Part shown: piece after piece, positions 46,239 through 54,761 of the stretch
Numbering within the stretch: the stretch's first letter is position 1
How the letters are laid out: each line of letters begins with the position of its first letter
Assembly: GCF_020734105.1 (NCBI RefSeq)
Contig: NZ_JAJAFR010000004.1
Location: 124,001 to 188,000 of the forward strand
DNA: 64,000 nt
Reading direction: 5' to 3'
From: Alkalihalobacillus deserti
GTDB taxonomy: Bacteria > Bacillota > Bacilli > Bacillales > Bacillaceae_D
Notes under the pieces: generated by a model
Database searches by the model: none
Seen by the model: the letters and a program-made list of their open reading frames with translations, nothing else
Told to the model about the DNA's origin: nothing
Made by a program: the position numbers and the translations under genes

Positions 46239-46266
46239 CTAATAGGTAATACGAATAAGCTGTCAA
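46239..46266 (-). promoter_or_regulatory. SigA-type promoter for ysdB
   Basis: On the minus strand TTGACA (46266-46261), a 16-base spacer and TATTAG (46244-46239), about 78 bases before the ATG. Confidence 0.5.
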
Positions 46267-46351
46267 TTGGTTACGCTTTTTTAAAAAAATTATTGTAGTT
46301 CCACCCAATGTTCCATCATTGTTATAATCATTATATAGAGGAGGGATTCAC

Positions 46352-46840
46352 GTGGACATTAAATCATTATTTTCCATACAAAAACAATTAAATGATCGAA
46401 TTATCGCAGAGCATCAACTTGCTGGACAAGATTTATTTCAAGAGAAACTTCTTGCTTTTATCGTCGAAGTAGGAGAGCTTGCGAATGAAACAAGGTGCTT
46501 TAAATATTGGAGTCGCAAACCTTCTTCAGAACGCACGATTATTTTAGAAGAGTATGTTGACGGGCTACACTTTGCTCTTACTTTAGGATTGAGTCTTGGA
46601 TATACAGAGGTAATTTTAAAAGATGAATTCGAACAAAAAGAAAAGCTAACAGATCATTTTCTAGATGTACTAAATCTTGCCCAGCAGTTAGGCTTAAATC
46701 AGTCGCAGGAACAATTTCAACAATTTATCGACTCTTTCTTCGCTCTAGGTCATAAGCTTAGTTTTACATACGATGAAATGGAAAAAGCATATTTAGAAAA
46801 GAATAAAGTTAATCATGAGAGGCAAGATAATGGATATTAA
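46352..46840 (+). CDS. All-alpha dimeric dUTPase-like NTP pyrophosphatase
   Basis: A 162-residue helical protein. The metal-binding motifs of the MazG-like dimeric dUTPase family are visible: EVGELANE (about 38-45) and EEYVDGLHF (about 68-76). It would hydrolyse dUTP (or dUDP) to dUMP, limiting uracil in DNA. The GTG start follows GAGGAGGG. It ends 80 bases before ysdC in the same direction. dUTPase is the likely activity, but other nucleotide specificities exist in the superfamily. Confidence 0.85.
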   Translation: MDIKSLFSIQKQLNDRIIAEHQLAGQDLFQEKLLAFIVEVGELANETRCFKYWSRKPSSERTIILEEYVDGLHFALTLGLSLGYTEVILKDEFEQKEKLTDHFLDVLNLAQQLGLNQSQEQFQQFIDSFFALGHKLSFTYDEMEKAYLEKNKVNHERQDNGY

Positions 46841-46920
46841 TGTTAAAATTATTAGATAATTTGAGTAGAGAAATAGTTTTCTGTATACTAAAAAGGATTA
46901 AATAAAAAGGAGGCTATACG

Positions 46921-48006
46921 ATGACAAAGCTTAGCGAAAAACTGCAAATGTTAAAGGATTTAACGGATGCGAATGGAATTCCGGGGAACGAACGTGAAGT
47001 AAGAGAAGTCATGTCTAAATACATAACTCCATTTGCTGATGAAGTAACAACGGATAAGCTAGGTAGTCTAGTTGCGAAAAGAACAGGAAAAGCAGACGGA
47101 CCTAAAATTATGGTTGCAGGCCACCTTGATGAAATTGGATTCATGGTTACACGAATCGATGATAAAGGATTCCTTCGTTTTCAAACAGTCGGAGGATGGT
47201 GGGAGCAAGTGATGCTCGCACAGCGTGTCACAATTATGACAAAGAATGGCAACATTCCTGGTGTTATTGGTTCGAAGCCTCCACATATTTTAGCACCTGA
47301 AGCCCGGAAGAAGCCGGTAGATAAGAAAGATATGTTTATTGACATCGGTGCAACAAGTAAAGAAGAAGCACAGGAATTTGGTGTGCGTCCAGGTGATTCT
47401 GTTGTTCCAGTTTGTGAATTCACCGTGATGAAAAATGAAAAGTTTTTAATGGCAAAAGCTTGGGATAACCGAATCGGTTGTGCAATTGCGATTGACGTAT
47501 TACGCGGTCTGAAAGGAGTAGATCATCCTAATACGGTTTATGGGGTAGGAACAGTTCAAGAAGAAGTCGGTTTACGTGGTGCACGAACATCTGCTCATCT
47601 AATTGAACCAGACATCGGATTTGGAGTAGATGTAGGGATTGCAGGCGACACGCCAGGAGTGACAGAAAAGGAAGCTCTGGCTAAAATGGGTGACGGTCCA
47701 CAAATCGTTCTCTATGATGCGTCTATGGTCTCTCACAAAGGGTTACGCGATTTCGTGACAGATACGGCAGATGAACATAGTATCCCTTATCAGTTCGACT
47801 CAATGGCAGGAGGCGGAACAGATTCAGGAGCCATTCACTTAACAGCAAACGGTGTTCCAGCTTTATCTATCACGATTCCAACTCGTTATATTCATACTCA
47901 CGCTGCTATGCTACATCGTGATGATTATGAGAATACAGTTAAATTAATTGTTGAAGTGATTAAAAAGCTTGATCAGGAGACAGTTGAGAAAATAACGTAT
48001 AACTAA
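46921..48006 (+). CDS. ysdC: M42 family glutamyl/deblocking aminopeptidase YsdC
   Basis: Dinuclear zinc or cobalt aminopeptidase of the tetrahedral M42 family, 361 residues, equal to B. subtilis YsdC. Metal ligands are visible in [24 protein letters not shown], the glutamates of [21 protein letters not shown] and [16 protein letters not shown]-like domain is inserted at about 70-160. AGGAGGC precedes the ATG. A terminator follows. Confidence 0.94.
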   Translation: MTKLSEKLQMLKDLTDANGIPGNEREVREVMSKYITPFADEVTTDKLGSLVAKRTGKADGPKIMVAGHLDEIGFMVTRIDDKGFLRFQTVGGWWEQVMLAQRVTIMTKNGNIPGVIGSKPPHILAPEARKKPVDKKDMFIDIGATSKEEAQEFGVRPGDSVVPVCEFTVMKNEKFLMAKAWDNRIGCAIAIDVLRGLKGVDHPNTVYGVGTVQEEVGLRGARTSAHLIEPDIGFGVDVGIAGDTPGVTEKEALAKMGDGPQIVLYDASMVSHKGLRDFVTDTADEHSIPYQFDSMAGGGTDSGAIHLTANGVPALSITIPTRYIHTHAAMLHRDDYENTVKLIVEVIKKLDQETVEKITYN

Positions 48007-48017
48007 TAAGAGTAAGA

Positions 48018-48048
48018 GCCGAATTTCATTAATGAAGTTCGGTTTTTT
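48018..48048 (+). terminator. Terminator after ysdC
   Basis: GCCGAA...TTCGGT stem with an inner TTCATTAATGAA palindrome, followed by T residues. Confidence 0.7.
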
Positions 48049-48322
48049 TGTGATTGTGAATTTTCATAGGATCTTCAATTTAGAGTAGGCCGTTAAATAG
48101 CACTTTTTACGAGAAGTAGAGGTATGAAAGTCTCTTAGACAAAAGAGAAACATAGTTGTTTAAATATATCTCACATATCAAAGAAAGTTCTATTTCAACT
48201 GCAATCAAAGTATATTAGCGATCGTTTAGTACTTACCAGCGGAAAATATAAATAAAACAACAAAAGGAACTACCTGACTTAAAAGACCAACACAGTAAAA
48301 GGCTTATCGAAAAAAGCTTTAT
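48049..48322. other. Intergenic stretch without a recognisable gene
   Basis: About 270 AT-rich bases between the convergent ysdC and sspI. I see no credible coding frame, promoter pair or repeat here. Confidence 0.5.
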
Positions 48323-48357
48323 TAAAAAAAGAGCTTATCCCTAAGGAGACAAGCTCT
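48323..48357 (-). terminator. Terminator after sspI
   Basis: On the minus strand AGAGCTT pairs with AAGCTCT, followed by seven T. Confidence 0.8.
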
Positions 48358-48364
48358 GTTGTGA

Positions 48365-48571
48365 TTATTGCAAGCCTTGGCTAATCTGTTCGCAAACTGC
48401 ATCTTTATCTTGCTCACTTGCATTTTTCCAGTAAACTTCGAATAAAACACCTAATCCTGGTAGCATTTTTTCTTCGCCTTTTTGAAGGGCGTCTACAATT
48501 GTTGCTTCAACGTCTTCATGTGTACTTCCTTGAATGTTGGCCATGATGGCACCGCGTAAATTAAAACCCAT
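48365..48571 (-). CDS. sspI: Small acid-soluble spore protein I
   Basis: A 68-residue minor SASP, beginning [20 protein letters not shown] and ending with a helix containing [13 protein letters not shown]. In B. subtilis SspI is made in the forespore under sigma-G and sits next to ysgA, as here. AAAGGAG precedes the ATG. A sigma-G-like -10 (CATACTA) lies 43 bases upstream. It is not of the DNA-binding alpha/beta SASP type. Confidence 0.92.
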   Translation of the reverse strand: MGFNLRGAIMANIQGSTHEDVEATIVDALQKGEEKMLPGLGVLFEVYWKNASEQDKDAVCEQISQGLQ

Positions 48572-48613
48572 AAGTGTTACACTCCTTTTTAGTGATAATT
48601 ATGATTCTAATAG

Positions 48614-48644
48614 TAGTATGTAACAGCATGGACTGGATTATGAC
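48614..48644 (-). promoter_or_regulatory. Sigma-G-like promoter for sspI
   Basis: On the minus strand the -10 CATACTA (48620-48614) matches the sigma-G consensus; GTCATA 18 bases upstream is a weaker -35. Known sigma-G control of sspI supports it. Confidence 0.55.
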
Positions 48645-48699
48645 GAAAAAAATGGGTATGATGGATGAAATGAGAAAGTAGGGTCTAAAGGAGTAGAAA

Positions 48700-49455
48700 A
48701 TGAAGCGAATTGATTCAGTAAAAAATGAACATGTAAAACGGTGGAAAAAATTAAAAACGAAAAAGGGTAGAGAAACAACGGGGCGTTTTCTTTTAGAGGG
48801 TTATCATCTTGTTGAAGAGGCTATAAAGGCACAGAAACTTGTGGAGTATATTCTTTTAACAGAGGGGACAAATCCGCCTGCAACGTTATCCTTGCAAAAT
48901 GAGGACGTCATTATCGTAAGTGATCAAGTAATGAAGGAATTATCTGAAACAGAGACCCCACAAGGAATTGCTGCTGTGTGTGTGTTACCAACTGAACCTG
49001 ATGTAGATAGATTAGAAGGTCAGTTTTTGCTCATTGACCGAGTACAGGATCCTGGGAATTTAGGAACGATGATACGAACGGCTGATGCAGCGGGGATGAC
49101 AGGTGTCATTCTTGGTGAAGGTAGTGTCGATGTGTTTAACAGTAAAGTCATCAGAGCGTCTCAAGGTTCTATTTTTCATTTACCTGTGATGAAGGGCAAT
49201 TTAGAAGAATGGATCATGCGATTAAAAAATGCGATGATTCCGGTATTTGGAACAGCACTTCAAGGAGCGAGTTCTTACACAGCGATTGAACCTCAGACTC
49301 AATTTGCTTTAATTATGGGCAATGAGGGAGAGGGTATGGCAAATTCATTACTTGAAATGACAGATCAAAATATTTACATCCCGATTCATGGTAAAGCAGA
49401 ATCATTGAATGTGGCGGTAGCAACAGGCATATTGCTTTACTATTTTAAGGGATAA
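48700..49455 (+). CDS. ysgA: TrmH-family (SpoU) RNA 2'-O-methyltransferase YsgA
   Basis: A 251-residue SPOUT methyltransferase. An N-terminal L30e-like substrate domain (about 1-100, with FLLEGYHLVEEAI) precedes the knotted domain showing LLIDRVQDPGNLGTMIRTAD (motif 1), LIMGNEGEGM (motif 2) and IPIHGKAESLNVAVATGILL (motif 3). Acts on rRNA or tRNA ribose; the exact target is unknown. Its end is followed by the pheS T-box unit. Confidence 0.92.
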   Translation: MKRIDSVKNEHVKRWKKLKTKKGRETTGRFLLEGYHLVEEAIKAQKLVEYILLTEGTNPPATLSLQNEDVIIVSDQVMKELSETETPQGIAAVCVLPTEPDVDRLEGQFLLIDRVQDPGNLGTMIRTADAAGMTGVILGEGSVDVFNSKVIRASQGSIFHLPVMKGNLEEWIMRLKNAMIPVFGTALQGASSYTAIEPQTQFALIMGNEGEGMANSLLEMTDQNIYIPIHGKAESLNVAVATGILLYYFKG

Positions 49456-49468
49456 TGGCCAAAGAAAG

Positions 49469-49497
49469 TTGCATCTGCGTACAACTTTCACTATAAT
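49469..49497 (+). promoter_or_regulatory. SigA-type promoter for the pheS T-box leader
   Basis: TTGCAT (49469-49474), a 17-base spacer and TATAAT (49492-49497). Confidence 0.7.
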
Positions 49498-49503
49498 TAA
49501 AAA

Positions 49504-49780
49504 ATCAAATCTATATTTTATAAATGCGAAGAAAGAGAGTAGTACGTTTTTAGCCACCATACAGGGAGAAAATGCCTTAGACTGAAAGCATTTTTATGGC
49601 AGGGATGACGGAATTCACTCTGGAGCAGACACCGGACTACAAGTTTTCTTGTAAAGGTGTTCCGGTTTCGACCGTTAAAGCAATGAAGATAATAGTGTGT
49701 TGGATCATCTATTCACTATTAACTAAGGGTGGTACCACGAGTCTTCGTCCCTTTGCGGGAGCGAGGGCTCTTTATTTTGT
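49504..49780 (+). promoter_or_regulatory. T-box leader controlling pheS-pheT
   Basis: The T-box sequence AAGGGTGGTACCACG is at 49725-49739. TTC in GGAATTCACTCTGG (about 49611-49616) is the likely phenylalanine specifier codon. The terminator follows at about 49740-49777 (GTCTTCGTCCC with GGGAGCGAGGGC, then T-rich). A 62-codon open frame across this leader has no ribosome site. Confidence 0.93.
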
Positions 49781-49801
49781 TTAAATGAAGGAGGCACTTT
49801 G

Positions 49802-50836
49802 ATGCGTGAACGATTAGAAGCCTTGCGAGATGAGGCATTAGCAAAGGTTGCTGTAGCCGAAGATGTAAAAGCGCTACAAGAAGTAAGAGTTGCTTATTTA
49901 GGAAAAAAGGGCCCGATTACTGAAGTATTACGTGGCATGGGGAAACTATCTGCTGAAGAACGTCCACTGATTGGACAAATGGCCAATGAGGTTCGCGATG
50001 CGATCAAAGCAGAAGTGGACCGTAAAGAAGGAGAACTTGAAGAAGCGGCAATTGAACGACAATTGGAGAATGAAAGCATTGACGTGACATTGCCAGGACG
50101 TCCGGTACAAAGTGGGTCTAGTCATCCGCTTACAGCAGTGGTAGAGGAAGTAGAAGAAGCATTTTTAGGTCTTGGATTTTCAGTTGCAGAAGGTCCTGAG
50201 GTGGAAGTGGACTATTATAACTTTGAAGCTCTTAACCTGCCTAAAGATCACCCTGCACGAGATATGCAAGATTCTTTTTACTTCACAGATGAACTGCTGC
50301 TTAGAACACATACATCACCTGTGCAAGCGAGAACAATGGAATTACATAAGGGAAAAGGTCCAGTTAAAGTCATCTGTCCAGGAAAAGTGTTCCGACGTGA
50401 TGATGATGACGCGACCCATTCCCATCAATTTATGCAAATTGAAGGCTTGTATGTAGACGAAAATGTTCGTATGAGTGATTTGAAGGGTGTTTTGGAACAA
50501 TTTGCGAAATCATTCTTTGGCGAAGACCGCTCCATTCGTTTGCGTCCAAGCTTCTTCCCGTTTACAGAACCGTCTGTTGAAGTCGATGTATCTTGTGGGA
50601 TGTGTGGGGGAAAAGGCTGCCGTATTTGTAAACAGTCGGGCTGGATTGAAGTACTAGGTGCTGGTATGGTTCATCCACGTGTTCTTGAAATGAGTGGATT
50701 TGACTCAACGAAATATAGTGGGTTTGCGTTTGGTATGGGTGTAGAGCGTTTAGCAATGTTAAAGTACGATATTGATGATATTCGTCATTTCTATACGAAT
50801 GATGTGCGTTTTCTAGCACAGTTCAAACGGGTGTAA
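49802..50836 (+). CDS. pheS: Phenylalanyl-tRNA synthetase alpha subunit
   Basis: Catalytic subunit of the (alpha-beta)2 class II synthetase, 344 residues as in B. subtilis. An N-terminal coiled coil (about 1-85) precedes the core with [38 protein letters not shown] (motif 2 region) and [21 protein letters not shown] in pieces (motif 3). [14 protein letters not shown] cluster lies near residue 265. ATG 49802 has AAGGAGG seven bases upstream; the TTG at 49799 is less well placed. pheT begins 13 bases after the stop. Confidence 0.96.
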   Translation: MRERLEALRDEALAKVAVAEDVKALQEVRVAYLGKKGPITEVLRGMGKLSAEERPLIGQMANEVRDAIKAEVDRKEGELEEAAIERQLENESIDVTLPGRPVQSGSSHPLTAVVEEVEEAFLGLGFSVAEGPEVEVDYYNFEALNLPKDHPARDMQDSFYFTDELLLRTHTSPVQARTMELHKGKGPVKVICPGKVFRRDDDDATHSHQFMQIEGLYVDENVRMSDLKGVLEQFAKSFFGEDRSIRLRPSFFPFTEPSVEVDVSCGMCGGKGCRICKQSGWIEVLGAGMVHPRVLEMSGFDSTKYSGFAFGMGVERLAMLKYDIDDIRHFYTNDVRFLAQFKRV

Positions 50837-50849
50837 AGGAGGATTTTTG

Positions 50850-53273
50850 ATGTTAGTCTCTTATAAATGGTTACAGGATTATGTAGATGTAAAAGAGCAT
50901 TCCGCTCGCGATATTGCAGAGAAAATGACTCGCGGTGGAATTGAGATTGATTTTGTTCATGGGTTAAATCAAGGAATTTCAGGAGTGGTTGTTGGTTTTG
51001 TCAAAGAATGTAGTCAACATCCCAATGCTGATAAATTAAATGTCTGTCAGGTTGATATTGGTGAAGCAGAACTCGTGCAAATTGTTTGTGGAGCAGCGAA
51101 CATAGCAGCTGGTCAACATGTTGCCGTTGCGAAAGTAGGCGCTGTTCTTCCGGGTAATTTTAAAATTAAAAAAGCGAAGCTACGTGGTGAAGTCTCACAA
51201 GGTATGATCTGTTCGTTGCAAGAGCTTGGTATCGATAGCAAGCTTGTGCAAAAAGAGTATGCTGAAGGCATTTATGTGTTCCGCGATCAAGTGGAAGTCG
51301 GAAGCGATGCGCTCGCTGCTCTTAACTTAGATGATGAAATCCTTGAGTTAGACTTAACTCCAAACCGTGCTGATTGTTTAAATATGTTAGGTGTGGCGTA
51401 TGAAGTGGCCGCTTTATATGAAAAGGAAGTCACTCTTCCTACAATTGACGTCCAAACGAACAAAGAAAAAGCTTCTGACTACATTGATGTAAAGGTGGAA
51501 GCAACGGAAGATACTCCATATTATGGAGCAATTATCATTAAAGATGTGAAAGTAGGTACGTCACCTCTTTGGTTGCAAAATCGCTTGATGGCTGCAGGAA
51601 TTCGACCAATCAGCAATGTGGTTGATATTACGAACTATGTCTTACTTGAATATGGACAACCATTACACGCGTTTGATTATGACCGTTTTGGTTCAAAAGA
51701 AGTTTTAGTGCGTCGTGCGAAAGATGGAGAAACCATTGTGACACTAGATGATCAAGAGCGTATGCTTTCAAGCGATCATCTCGTTATAACGAATGGCAAG
51801 GAGCCTGTTGCAATTGCTGGTGTAATGGGTGGAGCTACATCTGAGGTTCATGCTGGCACGACAACGGTTTTACTTGAAGCCGCTTATTTCCAAGGGGCAA
51901 CGATTCGAAAAGCTTCACGAGATCTAGGGCTACGCAGTGATGCGAGTACAAGATATGAAAAAGGGGTCGCTCAAGACCGCGTCTTAGCTGCGGGTCGAAG
52001 AGCAGCAGCTTTAATGGCTGAATTAGCTGGTGGAACGATTGTTTCTGGAGTGGTTGAACAAGATCTTCTATCTTATGAACTTTCAACCGTAGTTCTTGAT
52101 TTAAAACGGGTTAATAACCGCCTAGGGATGTCAGTATCACTTGATGAAGCAATGTCATTCATGGATCGCTTAGGATTCACTTATGAAAAAGTCGGTGATA
52201 TTCTTAATGTTACGATTCCTTCTCGTCGTTCTGATATTCAAATTGAAGAAGATTTAATGGAAGAAGTGGCCAGGTTATATGGCTATGATCATATCCCGAC
52301 AACGCTTCCTGTTGGAGCAACAACTCAAGGCGCGTTAACGGACTATCAAACGAAAAGACGCCATGTTCGTCGTGTGTTACAGCGTTCAGGCTTATCTCAA
52401 GTTATTACTTACTCGTTAACAAGTCCTGAAAAAGCGAAAGGATTCGCGTTTGAAAAAAATCAAACGCCTGTAACACTCGCGATGCCAATGAGTGAAGACC
52501 GCAGTACGATGCGGACGAGTCTCATTCCGCATTTGTTTGATGTTCTTAGCTATAACTTTAATCGGAAAAATCAAGACGTTCATGTATATGAAATTGGATC
52601 GATTTTCTTAAGCAACGAAGAAACATTGACAAATCAACCAACTGAAAGAGAAATGGTCGCAGGTGCATTAACTGGAATGTGGCTAGAGCACGAATGGCAA
52701 GCCGAAAAGAAAGCCGTTGATTTTTTTGTCGGTAAAGGCATTCTTGAAAACTTATTCAAGGAGCTCGGAATCGAAGCGGAGATTGTGTTTGAACAAGCGA
52801 CTTTACCTGATTTACATTCTGGCAGAACCGCTCTTGTGAAATTAGATGGTCAAGAGATTGGTTTTATCGGTCAAGTACATCCTTCTAAGCAAAAGGAATT
52901 AGGTTTAAAAGAAACATATGTTTATGAGCTTGAACTAGATACGTTACTGAAACACGAAGCGACATCAGTTGTTTATCAAGCAATGCCGCGATATCCAGCG
53001 ATGGTTCGTGATATTGCTCTTGTAATTGATAAGCATCGTTCAGCGGGAGAAGTGGAAACAGTCATCAGATGGGCTGGAGGCGAGTTGTTGAAAAAGGTTC
53101 GTCTGTTTGACTTATATGAAGGCGAGCATATGGAGGCAGGAAAGAAGTCTCTTGCTTTTTCGCTAACATATCTCAATCCAGAAAGAACGTTAACAGATGA
53201 AGAAGTGACAAAGGTTCATAATGAAGTGTTGAAAATGGTGAAAGAACATGTTGGGGCCACGTTAAGAGGCTAA
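50850..53273 (+). CDS. pheT: Phenylalanyl-tRNA synthetase beta subunit
   Basis: Editing and tRNA-binding subunit, 807 residues (B. subtilis 804). Domains in order: EMAP-type OB fold (about 40-150, with VGFVKECSQHPNADKLNVCQ), B3/B4 editing domain (about 210-390), B5 domain (about 405-475), a catalytic-like domain, and a C-terminal anticodon-binding fold (about 715-807). AAAGGAGG precedes the ATG 50850. Transcribed with pheS under the T-box. A terminator follows. Confidence 0.96.
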   Translation: MLVSYKWLQDYVDVKEHSARDIAEKMTRGGIEIDFVHGLNQGISGVVVGFVKECSQHPNADKLNVCQVDIGEAELVQIVCGAANIAAGQHVAVAKVGAVLPGNFKIKKAKLRGEVSQGMICSLQELGIDSKLVQKEYAEGIYVFRDQVEVGSDALAALNLDDEILELDLTPNRADCLNMLGVAYEVAALYEKEVTLPTIDVQTNKEKASDYIDVKVEATEDTPYYGAIIIKDVKVGTSPLWLQNRLMAAGIRPISNVVDITNYVLLEYGQPLHAFDYDRFGSKEVLVRRAKDGETIVTLDDQERMLSSDHLVITNGKEPVAIAGVMGGATSEVHAGTTTVLLEAAYFQGATIRKASRDLGLRSDASTRYEKGVAQDRVLAAGRRAAALMAELAGGTIVSGVVEQDLLSYELSTVVLDLKRVNNRLGMSVSLDEAMSFMDRLGFTYEKVGDILNVTIPSRRSDIQIEEDLMEEVARLYGYDHIPTTLPVGATTQGALTDYQTKRRHVRRVLQRSGLSQVITYSLTSPEKAKGFAFEKNQTPVTLAMPMSEDRSTMRTSLIPHLFDVLSYNFNRKNQDVHVYEIGSIFLSNEETLTNQPTEREMVAGALTGMWLEHEWQAEKKAVDFFVGKGILENLFKELGIEAEIVFEQATLPDLHSGRTALVKLDGQEIGFIGQVHPSKQKELGLKETYVYELELDTLLKHEATSVVYQAMPRYPAMVRDIALVIDKHRSAGEVETVIRWAGGELLKKVRLFDLYEGEHMEAGKKSLAFSLTYLNPERTLTDEEVTKVHNEVLKMVKEHVGATLRG

Positions 53274-53306
53274 CGTTTTACTTACTATAAACTATATAAT
53301 TAGAAT

Positions 53307-53359
53307 GAGGTTGTCGTTAAAGGTCATAATCAATGATCTTTTCGGACAACCTCTTTTTT
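53307..53359 (+). terminator. Terminator after pheST
   Basis: GAGGTTGTC (53307-53315) pairs with GACAACCTC (53345-53353), with an inner AAGGTCAT/ATGATCTT stem, followed by six T. Confidence 0.85.
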
Positions 53360-53605
53360 GAACAAGCTCTTTTACTAAGTAAATTCTTTTTATAAAAAAT
53401 AACTGGATTATGAATATAAAAATTACCCTATTTAAACAAACTATTTCGGTTAAAAAGTGTAGTCACCGTTACTAAAGATTAGTAATTTCCAAATTTCTTC
53501 TAAACACATTGTTTCCTTAAATAAACCTTCATGGTATGATAGAATGTAGGATTTTAATAGATGACTACAACATATGGAATTGACTTGTAGATAGGGGGCT
53601 TTTCC
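53360..53605 (+). other. Gap between pheT and zapA
   Basis: AT-rich, about 245 bases, no credible gene. In B. subtilis rnhC (ribonuclease HIII) lies here; no trace of it is visible. TATGAT at 53533-53538 is a possible -10 for zapA. Confidence 0.45.
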
Positions 53606-53881
53606 GTGTCAAAACGAAACGAAAAGCAGAAGATAACGGTTTCAATATATGGTCAACAATATACAGTTGTCGGTGAAGAGCCTCCCGCACACGTGAAAGA
53701 AGTGGCTCAAACAGTTGATCAGAAGATGAGAGAAATAAAAAAAAGAAACCCTTATCTCGATACTACACGTTTAGCTGTATTAACAGCTGTTAACATTGTT
53801 GATGATTATATAAAGTTAACAAAAGAAAATGAAAGGTTGAACGAAAAAGTAAAGCAGCAAAGGACGACAGGAGACGAATAA
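53606..53881 (+). CDS. zapA: Cell division protein ZapA
   Basis: FtsZ-ring stabilising protein, 91 residues. The N-terminal domain KITVSIYGQQYTVVGEEPPAHV in pieces and a C-terminal coiled coil (about 60-88) fit the family. The GTG start follows AGGGGGC. cvpA begins two bases after its stop, so translation is coupled. Confidence 0.93.
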   Translation: MSKRNEKQKITVSIYGQQYTVVGEEPPAHVKEVAQTVDQKMREIKKRNPYLDTTRLAVLTAVNIVDDYIKLTKENERLNEKVKQQRTTGDE

Positions 53882-53883
53882 AC

Positions 53884-54423
53884 ATGCTTAGCTTTCTAAT
53901 TCTATTTATCTTATTTTGTAGTTTCTTTATTGGTAGAAGAAGAGGTTTTATCCTTCAAATCATTCATCTCATTAGCTTTATAGTTGCTCTTGTAGTGGCC
54001 TATACTTATTTTGGCGAACTTGCTTCCTACATTCGACTATGGGTTCCTTACCCGCAATTTTCATCTGATAGTACGGTTGGAATGATCATTAATTCGTTTA
54101 ATGCAGAGAGTGTCTACTACTCTGGGATTGCTTTTGCGCTTCTCTTCTTCGGCACAAAAATTATTCTTCACCTATTTGGTTCGATGCTAGACTTTTTGGC
54201 GCATCTACCCATTTTACGGTCGGTTAACCAATTACTTGGAGGGATTTTTTGTTTCATTGAGACATATCTCATTTTATTTGTCCTATTTTTTGTAACAGCG
54301 CTTTTACCGATTGTTATCGTTCAAGAAATCATGCAAGGTTCAATCGTTGTTCAGCTTATGTTGAACCATACGCCATTTTTATCTGAATGGCTGAAGGAAT
54401 TATGGGTTAATAATCAATTATAG
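53884..54423 (+). CDS. yshB: CvpA family membrane protein (YshB-like)
   Basis: A 179-residue membrane protein with about four hydrophobic segments (1-20, 25-47, 76-100 and 112-140) and the N-terminal FFIGRRRGFILQIIHLIS typical of the CvpA family (colicin V production in E. coli). zapA-yshB-polX-mutS2 order is conserved in Bacillus. Role in Gram-positive bacteria unknown. A 24-bp perfect inverted repeat lies 37 bases downstream. Confidence 0.88.
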   Translation: MLSFLILFILFCSFFIGRRRGFILQIIHLISFIVALVVAYTYFGELASYIRLWVPYPQFSSDSTVGMIINSFNAESVYYSGIAFALLFFGTKIILHLFGSMLDFLAHLPILRSVNQLLGGIFCFIETYLILFVLFFVTALLPIVIVQEIMQGSIVVQLMLNHTPFLSEWLKELWVNNQL

Positions 54424-54460
54424 ATTGTTCCAAAAGCAACGCACACTCTCAAGACATCTT

Positions 54461-54510
54461 TTTAAAAACAGTCTGGTTCTTACATGTGTAAGAACCAGAC
54501 TGTTTTTAAA
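54461..54510. terminator. 24-bp perfect inverted repeat after cvpA
   Basis: 54461-54484 and 54487-54510 are exact reverse complements, separated by two bases. The ends are A/T rich (TTTAAAAACAGTC and its complement), so it can act as a terminator in either direction. Confidence 0.75.
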
Positions 54511-54515
54511 GATAA

Positions 54516-54697
54516 GGAAGTTTGAAATCCGAGTGATACAGGATGAGTTTCAATGAAGCATGAAGAGCCTACTCAAGGGTGGAAATGGCACCAAAAGCTC
54601 TTAAGTCGAACGACAAGAACCCCACGTTCGACTTAAGAGAAAGTAACTTCCACTAATGCTTATAAGAAAAGACCGCTCTGCGGCTTTTCTTATGGGA
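54516..54697 (+). repeat. Repeat family 2, copy 1 (before polX)
   Basis: Matches 56462-56650 in order: CGAGT, TACAGGAT, GTTTCAA, AAGC, TGAA, AGCCT, CGACAAGAA, CCCA, then AGAAAAGAC with a closing GC hairpin. It also holds a perfect 15-bp inverted repeat (54598-54612 and 54625-54639) and a hairpin ATAAGAAAAG/CTTTTCTTAT (54662-54692). Confidence 0.65.
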
Positions 54698-54761
54698 CTT
54701 TCGTTGATTTTGTCTACCAACTATCGGTATGATGAGAGTAGAGAGAAAGGATCGATGAAGA

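Noticed and set aside
46162-46300. Sigma-W promoter for ysdB
   Set aside because: CGTA is present, but no TGAAAC-like element lies 16-17 bases upstream; a sigma-A-like pair fits better.
49596-49784. 62-codon frame before pheS
   Set aside because: It runs through the T-box leader and its terminator; no ribosome site.
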